Source: an uncultured Draconibacterium sp. (GTDB taxonomy: Bacteria; Bacteroidota; Bacteroidia; Bacteroidales; Prolixibacteraceae). From it: 64,000 nt of DNA. Shown piece after piece: positions 24,203 to 32,884 of this stretch (the stretch's first letter is position 1; every line of letters begins with the position of its first letter). The position numbers were made by a program, and so were the translations under genes. The notes under the pieces are model-generated. The model was given only the letters and a program-made list of their open reading frames with translations, was not told the origin of the DNA and did no database searches. Location: contig NZ_OY781981.1 of assembly GCF_963677565.1 (NCBI RefSeq), forward strand, positions 4,022,001 through 4,086,000. Direction: 5' to 3'.

Positions 24203-26257
24203 ATGCGAATAGTTTTCATTTTTGCATTATTTCTCTTTAGTAGCCATTATTTATACGCTCAATATAAAATTAAGGCCAGTAACAATTATCCTCCGTTTAA
24301 CTTTACCAATGAAGAAGGTGAACTAGTAGGCTTTAATATTGATTTAGTTAAAGCCATCAATGAAATGTACGGCAACCAGATTGAAATATCAGGCTCAGAT
24401 TGGCAGACCGTAAATAGGTTACTTGAGCAAAATAAAATCAATGGTTTAGTCGGTGTTCATTACCCCGGATTTCCTGATAGTGAACATATATATTCAAGAT
24501 CGGTAATCAATACTTCGCATTGTTTTTTGTACAATAGCAATTTTCAAAAAAATATTACTTTAGAAACACTACGTACAACTCAAGAACCCGTTGTTGCACT
24601 CTGGCAAAACGATGTTCTTACCCGATATATATTAAGCATCAATCCTGCTACGAAATTTGTTTATGTCGAAAACTACAACCAGTTAATTGAATTGCTCGAC
24701 GATGAACGAATAACTTGTGCCATTGCACAACGCATTGGCGGAATGTATTACGTTCGCAAACATCAGAAAGAATACATAAAATCCACTAATCACCGCATAT
24801 TGGAACGCAATATGGGTTTTATGTTTTCTGCAGGTTCAGAAGAGTTGGCTGAAATTGTCAATAATGCAACTGAGGTATTGCTTTCGAATGGCGAATACCA
24901 ACGCCTTTATGATAAGTGGCTGGCTGAATACGATCAGGAATCAAATGACCTGAGCGACTATTGGCGCTATATTATTATTATAAGTGCTATCGTAATAACT
25001 ATTATTCTGCTGTTGATAATTATTAACCGCATTTTGCAATCCAGAGTTCAAAATAAAACCCAAGACTTGCAACATCAACTCGATTTGAACTCCAGAATTA
25101 TGCATGAACTTTCTGAGCAAAAAAATAAGGCAGAACAAAGCGATAAAATGAAATCAGCATTTCTGGCAAACATGAGCCATGAAATTCGCACACCAATGAA
25201 TGGGATACTTGGGTTTGCAGAGTTGTTAAAAACACAGGATTTTTCAAAAGAAGAGGAACTTCAGTTTATCAATATCATTCAGCAGAGTGGAGACAGAATG
25301 CTAAGTACGATAAACAATATTATTGATATTTCTAAAATCGAATCGGGAAATGAAGAAGCTCAGATAAAAGAAATAAATATAATCGGAATTATCTCTGATC
25401 TCTTAGAGTTCTTTATGGCAGAAGCCCGGGAAAAAGGAATTGAATTGCTGATTGAAGGAGATGCATCTCAGGCACCCGCACATTTCTTTAGCGATAAATA
25501 TAAGCTTACTTCCATTTTAACCAACCTCATTAAAAACGCTATTAAATTTACAAATAAGGGATATGTAAAGATTGCCTATCAATTCAATTCAGCTGAAATA
25601 GAAATTACAGTAAGCGACACAGGGATAGGAATTGCACCTGAAAAGCAACAAGCCATCTTTGATTACTTTGTACAAGCCGACCATTCACATTCAAGTGGTT
25701 ATGAGGGATCCGGGCTTGGACTCTCCATTACGAAAGGATATATTCAATTATTAAATGGTGAGATCAGTGTACAATCAGAGCCACAAAAAGGCACTTCATT
25801 TACTTTAAGTATTCCAAATGCGTATAAACAAAACGTAGCAAAAGAAGAAAAATCGCTCGCAAAAGAAAACACGAATGAACATACCTTAAGCGATTTAAAG
25901 ATAATAATTGCTGAAGATGATGAGATTTCATACGATTTCTTAAAACACATACTCTCAGGTGTGTCGATAAGTTTAAAATGGGCAAAAAACGGTATAGAAG
26001 CCATTAAAACTGTGCAGGAAAATCCCGATGCAGATGTTATTTTAATGGATATTAAACTGCCCGAGATTAACGGATTTGAAGCCACCAGCCAAATAAGAGC
26101 TTTCAATAAAGATATTTACATAATTGCCCAAACTGCTTATGCACAAGAGAATTACAAACAACAGGCACTGGCTGCCGGATGTGACGATTTTATTATAAAA
26201 CCAATTGATAAAGAACAGCTAATCAAGCTTCTTTCGAACATAAAGCAACCAGCCTAA
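24203..26257 (+). CDS. Hybrid sensor histidine kinase with periplasmic solute-binding domain
   Basis: A membrane sensor in which detection and output are on one chain. Residues 1-19 are a signal peptide. Residues 20-245 match family-3 solute-binding proteins (YPPFNFTNEEGELVGFNIDL), which usually bind amino acids or other small polar ligands. One membrane helix follows at about 252-275, then a coiled coil. The HisKA domain has H326 in ANMSHEIRTPMNGILGF. The ATPase domain has NLIKNAIKFTNKG, DTGIGIAP and GSGLGLSITKG. A receiver domain near 570-680 has D616 in VILMDIKLPEINGFE and the lysine in FIIKPID. There is no response regulator next to it, so phosphotransfer must reach a partner elsewhere. 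Confidence 0.94.
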   Translation: MRIVFIFALFLFSSHYLYAQYKIKASNNYPPFNFTNEEGELVGFNIDLVKAINEMYGNQIEISGSDWQTVNRLLEQNKINGLVGVHYPGFPDSEHIYSRSVINTSHCFLYNSNFQKNITLETLRTTQEPVVALWQNDVLTRYILSINPATKFVYVENYNQLIELLDDERITCAIAQRIGGMYYVRKHQKEYIKSTNHRILERNMGFMFSAGSEELAEIVNNATEVLLSNGEYQRLYDKWLAEYDQESNDLSDYWRYIIIISAIVITIILLLIIINRILQSRVQNKTQDLQHQLDLNSRIMHELSEQKNKAEQSDKMKSAFLANMSHEIRTPMNGILGFAELLKTQDFSKEEELQFINIIQQSGDRMLSTINNIIDISKIESGNEEAQIKEINIIGIISDLLEFFMAEAREKGIELLIEGDASQAPAHFFSDKYKLTSILTNLIKNAIKFTNKGYVKIAYQFNSAEIEITVSDTGIGIAPEKQQAIFDYFVQADHSHSSGYEGSGLGLSITKGYIQLLNGEISVQSEPQKGTSFTLSIPNAYKQNVAKEEKSLAKENTNEHTLSDLKIIIAEDDEISYDFLKHILSGVSISLKWAKNGIEAIKTVQENPDADVILMDIKLPEINGFEATSQIRAFNKDIYIIAQTAYAQENYKQQALAAGCDDFIIKPIDKEQLIKLLSNIKQPA

Positions 26258-26276
26258 ACCAAAAAACTTTAAAAAA

Positions 26277-26609
26277 TTAATGTGAACAGTTAACACAGGT
26301 ACGCGCCTGGGGCATTATCAGAATTCTTCCGAGAGGGATTGATTTTTTACATTTTATACAAACACCAAAGTCCTCATCATCAACTTTCGTTAAAGCAAAA
26401 TTTAGCTTTTCAAGTTTATCTTTTGCTTTTCTCAATGCAGCTTCAGTAACACTCTTGTTGTTAATGGCATCCATTCTCGATATTCGTCCAATGGCATTTT
26501 CAGGTTCAACCGGCTTTGTCAACTCTTTGTATTCTTCAATCTGCTTTTTTGTCTTTTCTATTTCAGACTGAATATGCGACTTTATTTCTACCTTATTGAA
26601 CCCGTACAT
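26277..26609 (-). CDS. TraR/DksA-type zinc-finger protein
   Basis: A 110-residue member of the DksA/TraR family, which bind the RNA polymerase secondary channel. The N-terminal helices form a coiled coil (IQSEIEKTKKQIEEYKEL, then AALRKAKDKLEKLNFAL). The zinc finger at the C-terminus is CIKC, KSIPLGRILIMPQART and CVNC. It is shorter than DksA and lacks the usual DxxDxA motif at the tip, where it has RMDAINN, so its effect on polymerase may differ. It directly follows ftsY on the same strand after 11 bases. Confidence 0.88.
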   Translation of the reverse strand: MYGFNKVEIKSHIQSEIEKTKKQIEEYKELTKPVEPENAIGRISRMDAINNKSVTEAALRKAKDKLEKLNFALTKVDDEDFGVCIKCKKSIPLGRILIMPQARTCVNCSH

Positions 26610-26620
26610 TAGACACGTAC

Positions 26621-27571
26621 TTAAGAGAAAAGAGAATCGACAAATTCTTTTCGGCGGAAAATCTGGAGATGCTCCATTTTTTCGCCAATACCGATATATT
26701 TTACCGGAATTTTAAACTGATCAGAAATACCGATTACCACACCGCCTTTTGCTGTGCCGTCGAGTTTAGTTAATGCCAATGCTGTAACCTCAGTAGCCTT
26801 TGTAAACTGTTTTGCCTGCTCAAATGCATTTTGGCCCGTAGAACCATCAAGGATAAGTAAAACTTCGTCTGGCGCGTCGGGAACGATCTTTTGCATTACT
26901 TTTTTGATCTTACTCAGTTCGTTCATTAAACCAACTTTGTTGTGCAACCGGCCGGCAGTATCTATAATTACCACATCGGCGTTGCTTGCTTTTGCCGATG
27001 CCAATGTATCGTATGCCACTGATGCCGGATCGGACCCCATTTTTTGTTTTACGATAGGAACATCTACCCTTTCTGCCCAAACTTCGAGCTGCTCAATTGC
27101 TGCTGCTCTAAATGTATCGGCAGCACCTAAAACAACCGATTTTCCGGCTTGTTTAAAGTTATATGCAAGTTTCCCGATGGTAGTGGTTTTTCCTACCCCA
27201 TTTACACCTACAACCATAATTACATACGGCCCTTCTTTTTCCGGAAGTTCAAAATCTGAAACATCGGCCGTATTATTTTCCTCAAGAAGTGTGGCAATCT
27301 CTTCTTTCAAAATATTATTCAACTCACTAACTCCCATGTATTTATCTCGCGACACCCGTTCTTCAATACGCTCAATTATTTTTAGCGTAGTGTCTACACC
27401 AACATCAGAGGTAATCAGTACTTCTTCCAGGTTATCAAGAACTTCATCATCAACTTTTGATTTACCAACAACAGCACGACTCAACTTCTTAAAAACACTC
27501 TCTTTGGTCTTCGATAATCCTTCGTCGAGATTTTCTTTTTTCTTTTTGCTAAAACTTCCGAATAAGGCCAT
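26621..27571 (-). CDS. ftsY: Signal recognition particle receptor FtsY
   Basis: The SRP receptor GTPase that brings ribosomes with nascent membrane proteins to the translocon. The N-terminus is short and basic (FGSFSKKKKENLDEG). The N-domain four-helix bundle follows. The G domain has the P-loop GVNGVGKTTTIGKLA, the DTFRAAAIEQLE insertion, DTAGRLHNK, and the base-specific TKLDGTAKGG. The C-terminal motif GIGEKMEHLQIF is present. At 316 residues it is the short form without the long acidic A-domain. It is downstream of a terminator that ends the ribosomal-protein unit and upstream of the TraR/DksA gene. Confidence 0.97.
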   Translation of the reverse strand: MALFGSFSKKKKENLDEGLSKTKESVFKKLSRAVVGKSKVDDEVLDNLEEVLITSDVGVDTTLKIIERIEERVSRDKYMGVSELNNILKEEIATLLEENNTADVSDFELPEKEGPYVIMVVGVNGVGKTTTIGKLAYNFKQAGKSVVLGAADTFRAAAIEQLEVWAERVDVPIVKQKMGSDPASVAYDTLASAKASNADVVIIDTAGRLHNKVGLMNELSKIKKVMQKIVPDAPDEVLLILDGSTGQNAFEQAKQFTKATEVTALALTKLDGTAKGGVVIGISDQFKIPVKYIGIGEKMEHLQIFRRKEFVDSLFS

Positions 27572-27658
27572 ATTAATTTGATTTGCAGGTCCTAAAATAG
27601 TACAAAAAATGATTTAAGGGGTACAAGAAACATTAAAATTACCAATTCTTATTAGAAA

Positions 27659-27690
27659 CAAAAAAAGCTTTCATCTTACATGAAAGCTTT
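27659..27690 (-). terminator. Terminator after the L28-L33-DUF4295 unit
   Basis: AAAGCTTTCA (27664-27673) pairs with TGAAAGCTTT (27681-27690) around a seven-base loop. The T run lies on the minus strand. It separates the ribosomal-protein genes from ftsY, although some read-through is possible. Confidence 0.8.
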
Positions 27691-27713
27691 CCCTGTTATA
27701 CAGTTATATTTTC

Positions 27714-27866
27714 TTATTTTTTGAAATAGGTTTTAACCTCGTCATTTGGCACCATTTCTTCTTTAAAGGAGTATGCACCTGTTTTATCAGATTTTGTCAT
27801 CTTGATAACTTTAGCGTAACCTTTACCGGCACCTTTTTGTAGTGATGCTACCGCTTTCTTTGCCAT
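27714..27866 (-). CDS. DUF4295 protein, 50 residues, Bacteroidota-specific ribosomal-operon gene
   Basis: This small gene is shorter than 60 codons and easy to miss. It reads MAKKAVASLQKGAGKGYAKV, continues through KMTKSDKTGAYSFKEEMVPN, and ends VKTYFKK. DUF4295 is a short basic protein found downstream of rpmB and rpmG throughout Bacteroidota, and the gene order here is the same. It starts 11 bases after the L33 stop. The very basic N-terminus and constant context suggest a ribosome-associated role. The exact function is not known to me. Confidence 0.88.
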   Translation of the reverse strand: MAKKAVASLQKGAGKGYAKVIKMTKSDKTGAYSFKEEMVPNDEVKTYFKK

Positions 27867-27877
27867 GTCTAAAAAAT

Positions 27878-28060
27878 TTATTTAATTTCTTTGTGTACTG
27901 TTACTTTCTTAAGAATAGGATTGTATTTTTTTAACTCCATACGATCCGGTGTATTCTTTCTGTTTTTTGTAGTAATATACCGCGATGTGCCTGGCATACC
28001 ACTATCTTTGTGCTCGGTGCATTCCAATATCACCTGCACTCTGTTACCTTTTTTTGCCAT
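27878..28060 (-). CDS. rpmG: Ribosomal protein L33
   Basis: A 60-residue protein of the large ribosomal subunit. The sequence (VQVILECTEHKDSGMPGTSRY, with TTKNRKNTPDRMELKKYNP and LKKVTVHKEIK) is the L33 pattern. The zinc-binding CxxC pairs of C+ forms are absent, leaving a single cysteine in LECT, so this is a zinc-free paralogue type. It lies 12 bases after rpmB and 11 bases before the DUF4295 gene. Confidence 0.97.
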   Translation of the reverse strand: MAKKGNRVQVILECTEHKDSGMPGTSRYITTKNRKNTPDRMELKKYNPILKKVTVHKEIK

Positions 28061-28072
28061 TGCTTAAGATTT

Positions 28073-28315
28073 TTAAAATTTACCAATAAAACCTTTTTCC
28101 TGTGCCTCAGCTAGAGCAGTTTTAATGCCTTTTTTATTAATCGTACGCATACCGGCAGCAGATACTGTTAGTTGCACCCAACGATCTTCGTGGGGCATAT
28201 AAAATTTCTTTTTGAACAGGTTTATATCGAACTTTCTTTTAGTTCTTCTTTTCGAGTGAGAAACATTGTTACCCACCATTGCTCTTTTACCTGTTATTTG
28301 ACAAACTCGTGACAT
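28073..28315 (-). CDS. rpmB: Ribosomal protein L28
   Basis: An 80-residue protein of the large subunit. The start MSRVCQITGKRAMVGNNVSH matches L28, followed by SKRRTKRKFDINLFKKKFY and VQLTVSAAGMRTINKKGI. It has one cysteine and no CxxC zinc pair. It is the first gene of the rpmB-rpmG-DUF4295 unit, and its promoter should be in the 471-base region upstream. Confidence 0.97.
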   Translation of the reverse strand: MSRVCQITGKRAMVGNNVSHSKRRTKRKFDINLFKKKFYMPHEDRWVQLTVSAAGMRTINKKGIKTALAEAQEKGFIGKF

Positions 28316-28786
28316 TTCTTTTTAATTTCTTGATGTTCAAAATAAACACATTACTAAAAACGGAGTGCAAAGAAAATACTTTTTTAGAAAATAATCAAGC
28401 AGTTAACCCAATTTTTGCAAAAACAATTAACAATTCAGTGTTAATACTCAGGAAAAAGCTAGATTTCTACTTAATCGCCTGCAAATATATGCTATTTTTT
28501 GAGAGCTTAAAACGATTATCTACTCAATATTAATTTTTACAACAATCAAGGACCAACGCTGGCTTTTATTCTGCATTTGCCAGGCTTTCATATGATTTCG
28601 CAACATATAAAATATCAAATTTAATTCATTTTAGTTCAAACAGTTACATCATGGAATGCAATTACCATCTACTACTCAGTGATTAAGGTAACCCGCCACT
28701 GTGTGATTTTACAACTTCAAATATCCTATAAAAAGAAAAGGTCCAGAATATTATTCTGAACCTTTCACTATTTCTTTAATATCTTT
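28316..28786. other. Intergenic region upstream of rpmB
   Basis: 471 bases. The right end carries the terminator of the next leftward gene (28731-28765). A short run on the plus strand, CCCGCCACTGTG at 28692-28703, resembles the conserved core of cobalamin riboswitches, but the other conserved blocks are missing and no gene follows on that strand. The rpmB promoter should be near 28330-28400. I could not fix its boxes. No convincing coding frame. Confidence 0.45.
28731..28765 (-). terminator. Terminator of the secreted TPR gene
   Basis: AAAGGT and ACCTTT at the outside, and CAGAATA and TATTCTG inside (28744-28758), form a stem with one mismatch. The T run is on the minus strand. Confidence 0.75.
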
Positions 28787-29584
28787 TTATAGACTTTGCT
28801 CGCAAGCAGCCAGTACTTTTGAAGCATTTGCATTGTTAGGATCAATTTCCAATGCTTTTTTCAACAGCGGAATTGCTTGCTCGAAGCTTTTCTTACCTTC
28901 GGCTACTGCACTTGTATATTCATCATCTAAAGTGGTGATACTTCCTGCATTAACTTTTTCTGTTGCTTCTTTAATGGTTGCAGCTCCTGCCTGGTATTTT
29001 TCATATCCTTGTGTGAAAAAGACCTTTGCCAGGTTTTCCAACAATTCAGCCTTATTTCCTTCACTTACACTTACTCCATCAATTGAAGATTTCCCTTCAG
29101 CAACTAAAGCCTCGGCAGCTTTTTTCAATGAAGCGCTTTTGTATTTCTCTGCTTTTTCATAGTTAAAATCAACTTGAGAAATAGCAAAACAATTAGCAGC
29201 CTCTACAAAGTCTTCACTTTTGTAGCCTTTAATTCCTTCATTATAAAATATTTTACCGGCTTGTTCTTCAATACCTGCATCAGGATAATCTGCAATAGCA
29301 GCTTTATACAGTTCTATTGCTTTATCGTACTCTTTATTATCTACTGCATCTGATGCTTTAGTTTTAGCAACAGCTGGTCGCAACTGACCAAGCACAGCAT
29401 TAATGTTATCAACATTTTGTCCGTGATCAGGAATGGCCAACACTGACTCGAATAATTCAATTGCTTTTTCAAAGTCTTTGCTTTCTACAGCGGCATTTGC
29501 CTGGGTCATTAATTCACTGGAATCCTGGGCAAATGACATTACAGAAATAAACACCATCACCATTAACAATACTACTCTTTTCAT
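28787..29584 (-). CDS. Secreted tetratricopeptide-repeat protein
   Basis: A 265-residue protein with a signal peptide ending in SFAQ. The mature part consists of helical TPR-like units, for example DFEKAIELFESVLAI, EYDKAIELYKAAIADYPD and FEQAIPLLKKALEIDPNNA. The first and last resemble canonical TPRs. The middle is more divergent. TPR proteins of this kind act as scaffolds in the periplasm or on the outer membrane. A second, shorter TPR gene and a Rel-type gene lie upstream on the same strand after a 189-base gap, so it is probably separately transcribed. Function unknown. Confidence 0.85.
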   Translation of the reverse strand: MKRVVLLMVMVFISVMSFAQDSSELMTQANAAVESKDFEKAIELFESVLAIPDHGQNVDNINAVLGQLRPAVAKTKASDAVDNKEYDKAIELYKAAIADYPDAGIEEQAGKIFYNEGIKGYKSEDFVEAANCFAISQVDFNYEKAEKYKSASLKKAAEALVAEGKSSIDGVSVSEGNKAELLENLAKVFFTQGYEKYQAGAATIKEATEKVNAGSITTLDDEYTSAVAEGKKSFEQAIPLLKKALEIDPNNANASKVLAACEQSL

Positions 29585-29773
29585 TTTTCAACTACTTTTT
29601 AATATTTTATAATTCAATTTAATTCTCGTCTAAATTTCGTCGATGAGCCCCAAAAATAGTAATTCTGAATTAAAAACCTAAAATACAGCAACTAAGATTC
29701 TCGACTCTTTTTCAATCCTTTCTATAAAAACAAAAACAATACCACTTTAAATTGTTTACTTTCTTTTTAAATT

Positions 29774-30061
29774 TTAAGGATTTAGCAAATCTGGATTCCA
29801 GAAATTCAATATATTATCAATGAGATGAAGATTGTTTGCTGCCTCGGTATTTTGCGGATCTATTTCCAAAACCTTATTAAAAGCGTTTATTGCTTCTCCC
29901 CAGTTCTGGTATTTTTGTTCAAGTTTTCCTTTCAGCAAAAAATAATCAACAGTTTCCTGAATTTCAAGCTCATTAAACAGTTCTTTAGCTTGTTCTGCTT
30001 TTTCGGCATTCAATAAATCGGTAATTGTATCCAGGCTATTTTTAATCCCTAAATTTTTCAT
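29774..30061 (-). CDS. Small TPR protein, 95 residues
   Basis: Consists of three helix pairs with one clear TPR (NWGEAINAFNKVLEIDPQNTE). There is no signal peptide, so it is cytosolic. It begins two bases after the stop of the RelA/SpoT homologue, which strongly suggests cotranscription and perhaps interaction with it. TPRs usually bind other proteins. I know of no described partner for Rel in this role. Confidence 0.8.
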   Translation of the reverse strand: MKNLGIKNSLDTITDLLNAEKAEQAKELFNELEIQETVDYFLLKGKLEQKYQNWGEAINAFNKVLEIDPQNTEAANNLHLIDNILNFWNPDLLNP

Positions 30062-30063
30062 TC

Positions 30064-32253
30064 CTATTTCTCTCCCCTACTTACAGAAATAACACCAGTT
30101 ACCTTTTTTAGTTTATGGATAAGAAATTCGAGGTGATCGAGATTATAGACTGACACCTGCAATATTCCTTCGAAATTACCTTTATCACTCGAAATATTAA
30201 TTGATCGCATTTGTGTACCAATATCTTTTGCAATTATGTGCGTAATTTCAGATACAATACCAATTTCATCAGTTCCTGATATATGCAGTGAAGTCAAAAA
30301 TGAACTATTACCCGTATTATCTTTCCACACCGTTTTAATGATGCGGTATGGGAATCGCTCCTTCATTTGCGGGGCATTCGGACAGTTTGCTCTGTGAATC
30401 TTAATTCCTTCATTTATGGTAACAAAACCAAATATTCTGTCGCCAAAAACAGGATTACAGCATTTGGCCAGTTTATAATTTACATTTTTTAAATTGTTAT
30501 CAATAATCAGGAAATCATCGCCTCCTTCGAAGGTCAGACTTCGGGCATCATTCTGAGGGAGGATATCTTCAATTGTTTTTTTAGCCGAATCCTCCTCCTG
30601 TTTTTCAACAAATAACGATTTTACTTCCAGTGTATCAATTTTCCCAATTGCCACTTCATAGTAGAAATCCACCGCCAGCTTAAAGCCAAAGTGCTTCAGA
30701 ATTTTACGTATCGCATCGTCGTTTAAATCCAGTTTCCAGTTTTTAAATTTGCGCAACAACATTTCCCGCCCATCATTTGCCTGACGATTACGATCTTCGT
30801 TTAAACTTGCTTTTACCCGGTTTTTAGCTTTCGAGGTAACAACAAAATCCAGCCAGTCTAACTTAGGTTTTTGATTATTCGAGGTGTCGATTGCAATTTG
30901 GTCGCCGTTTTTCAGCTGATGTTTTAAGGTAACTTTTTTACCATTTATTTTTCCACCTACACAGGTATCACCAATGCGTGAATGAATTTCGTAGGCAAAA
31001 TCTAAAACTGTTGCTCCTGCCGGCATTTTTTTCAAATCGCCTTTCGGAGTAAAAACAAATATTTCATCGCTGTAGATATCGGTATTAAAATGATCGATAA
31101 AATCTACCGCATTTAAACCCGGATTTTCTAAAATATCGCGAATTCCCGCCAACCACGAGTCAAAGCTCGATTCTTTTCCTCCTTTGTATTTCCAGTGAGC
31201 TGCTAATCCTTTTTCGGCCACCTCGTCCATTCGTTTTGTGCGGATTTGTATTTCAACCCACTTTTTATGCGGCCCCATAACCGTGGTATGCAGCGATTCG
31301 TAACCATTTGATTTCGGAATTGTTATCCAGTCGCGCAATCGGTTTGGATTGGTTTGATATTCTTCCGTAACAAAGGAATAAGCCGTCCAGCAATCTGCCT
31401 TTTCATTTTCAGGTTCAGAATCGAGTATTACACGTATGGCAAATAAATCCATTACTTCATCAAACGACACATTTTTTTTGCGCATTTTCGTATTTATCGA
31501 AGAAATAGACTTGGTACGTGCTTTCATCGAAAATTTCATTCCTCGTTGTTGTAACTTTTTCTCAATTGGTTTTACAAACTCGGCAACAAAATTTGCACGT
31601 TCTCTTTCGGTCTCCTTTAAACAGGCAACTACGTGGTTATACTCATCTGGCTTTTGAATCTTCAGACACATGTCTTGCATTTCAGAATTGATATTGTATA
31701 ATCCTAAACGGTGTGCCAAAGGAGCATATAAATACTGTGTTTCGTTTGCAAGCCTTTCTCGATTTTCTTTGCTGTAAACCTCCAGGTTTCGCATTACCTG
31801 CAGACGGTCGGCAATTTTAACCAGTATTACCCGAACATCTCCGGCTAATGCCAGCATCAGTTTCCTGTAATTTTCCGAATGCAAATCGATGGTATCCGTA
31901 CCCAGCGCATTAATTTTTGCCATTCCCTCGAGAATGGAAAGTATATGTTTCCCAAATTTATGCCCAATATCGTCATGTGTTGGTTTTTCTTCCAAACCTG
32001 CATACATCACATTATGAAGCAATCCTGTGATCACTGAATCCGGTTCAAGACCAATCTCCATGGCAATTATCGAAGCTACCTCAAGCGAATGACTAAGAAT
32101 TACTTCTCCATGCGAAAACCGTGTTTCTCCCAAAACCGATTGTGCAAATTCGAAAGCATTTTCAAGTTTATAAAAAGATGCATCATCCCAGGTTAACTGG
32201 CAAAATTCTTTCAGTTGGTCGTATCGTGTAAATATTTGTTCTTTGGGCTCCAT
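30064..32253 (-). CDS. RelA/SpoT-family (p)ppGpp synthetase with degenerate hydrolase domain
   Basis: A stringent-response enzyme of 729 residues. The order is: HD hydrolase-like domain (about 25-180), synthetase domain (about 225-340), TGS (about 390-450), a zinc-finger-like region and ACT at the C-terminus. The synthetase site is intact: DLFAIRVI with its aspartate, GYESLHTTVMGPHKKWVEIQIRT with its glutamate. The hydrolase site is not: the expected HDVVEDT block is HNVMYAGL (N81), and LHNMRTL is LQVMRNL. It therefore probably makes but does not degrade the alarmone, like E. coli RelA. A second, bifunctional homologue would be expected elsewhere. It is followed by a small TPR gene after two bases. 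Confidence 0.93.
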   Translation of the reverse strand: MEPKEQIFTRYDQLKEFCQLTWDDASFYKLENAFEFAQSVLGETRFSHGEVILSHSLEVASIIAMEIGLEPDSVITGLLHNVMYAGLEEKPTHDDIGHKFGKHILSILEGMAKINALGTDTIDLHSENYRKLMLALAGDVRVILVKIADRLQVMRNLEVYSKENRERLANETQYLYAPLAHRLGLYNINSEMQDMCLKIQKPDEYNHVVACLKETERERANFVAEFVKPIEKKLQQRGMKFSMKARTKSISSINTKMRKKNVSFDEVMDLFAIRVILDSEPENEKADCWTAYSFVTEEYQTNPNRLRDWITIPKSNGYESLHTTVMGPHKKWVEIQIRTKRMDEVAEKGLAAHWKYKGGKESSFDSWLAGIRDILENPGLNAVDFIDHFNTDIYSDEIFVFTPKGDLKKMPAGATVLDFAYEIHSRIGDTCVGGKINGKKVTLKHQLKNGDQIAIDTSNNQKPKLDWLDFVVTSKAKNRVKASLNEDRNRQANDGREMLLRKFKNWKLDLNDDAIRKILKHFGFKLAVDFYYEVAIGKIDTLEVKSLFVEKQEEDSAKKTIEDILPQNDARSLTFEGGDDFLIIDNNLKNVNYKLAKCCNPVFGDRIFGFVTINEGIKIHRANCPNAPQMKERFPYRIIKTVWKDNTGNSSFLTSLHISGTDEIGIVSEITHIIAKDIGTQMRSINISSDKGNFEGILQVSVYNLDHLEFLIHKLKKVTGVISVSRGEK

Positions 32254-32267
32254 AATTAAAAATAAAA

Positions 32268-32291
32268 AAGGCTGCTCATAAAAGCAGCCTT
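32268..32291 (-). terminator. Ferritin terminator
   Basis: AAGGCTGCT (32268-32276) pairs perfectly with AGCAGCCTT (32283-32291), loop CATAAA. On the minus strand the stem is followed by a T run. It separates ferritin from the Rel gene. Confidence 0.85.
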
Positions 32292-32315
32292 CGAATTTTA
32301 TTTATCAGTTCATTC

Positions 32316-32831
32316 TTATTCGGCTGCAGCGGTATCATCAACGAATGTGCGATTACGCATTTCACGATCGAGCATAAAAATACCATTACCCTGGCCATTA
32401 ATGAGTTTTAAGGTATCTAAAATTTCTGTTACGTTTGCTTCTTCTTCAACCTGCTCATCAACAAACCAGCGAAGGAAACTCTGTGTTGCATGATCTTTCT
32501 CTTCAATAGCAATATCAACCAGATCATTAATTAATCCTGTTACAAGCTGCTCGTGCTCAAGTGTTTTTTCAAATACGTCGATAACTCCATCCCAGGTAGT
32601 TGGCATTTGATCAATTGCTTTCAAATTAACTTTTCCACCTCTTTCAATTACGTAATTGAAAAATTTGTTGGCATGTGTCATTTCTTCCTGGAATTGAATA
32701 TACATCCAGTTTCCAAAACCAGGTAAGCCCATATCGTTAAAATATGCTGACATTGAGAGATATAACAATGATGAATATTGTTCAGCATTAATTTGCTCGT
32801 TTAATGCTTTTAACATTTTTTCTTTCAACAT
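32316..32831 (-). CDS. Ferritin
   Basis: A cytosolic iron-storage protein of the non-heme, 24-subunit type. The ferroxidase-site residues are in place: E in LNEQINAEQYSSLLY, the EExxH pair in QEEMTHANKF, and Glu in LEHEQLVTGL and WFVDEQVEEEANV. The length of 171 residues matches FtnA. It is transcribed alone, leftward, with its own terminator. A strong hairpin with a T run on the coding strand lies 54-85 bases upstream of the start codon, which could point to leader-based control. No Fur-box could be identified by eye. Confidence 0.96.
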   Translation of the reverse strand: MLKEKMLKALNEQINAEQYSSLLYLSMSAYFNDMGLPGFGNWMYIQFQEEMTHANKFFNYVIERGGKVNLKAIDQMPTTWDGVIDVFEKTLEHEQLVTGLINDLVDIAIEEKDHATQSFLRWFVDEQVEEEANVTEILDTLKLINGQGNGIFMLDREMRNRTFVDDTAAAE

Positions 32832-32884
32832 GATATTCGTGTTTTATATTTTCAGGTTAAAAGTAGAAAAAAGACCTCAATAAG

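Noticed and set aside
28279..28533. 84-codon rightward frame upstream of rpmB
   Set aside because: Low-complexity, Phe/Leu/Asn-rich translation, overlaps the rpmB start and has no homologous pattern.
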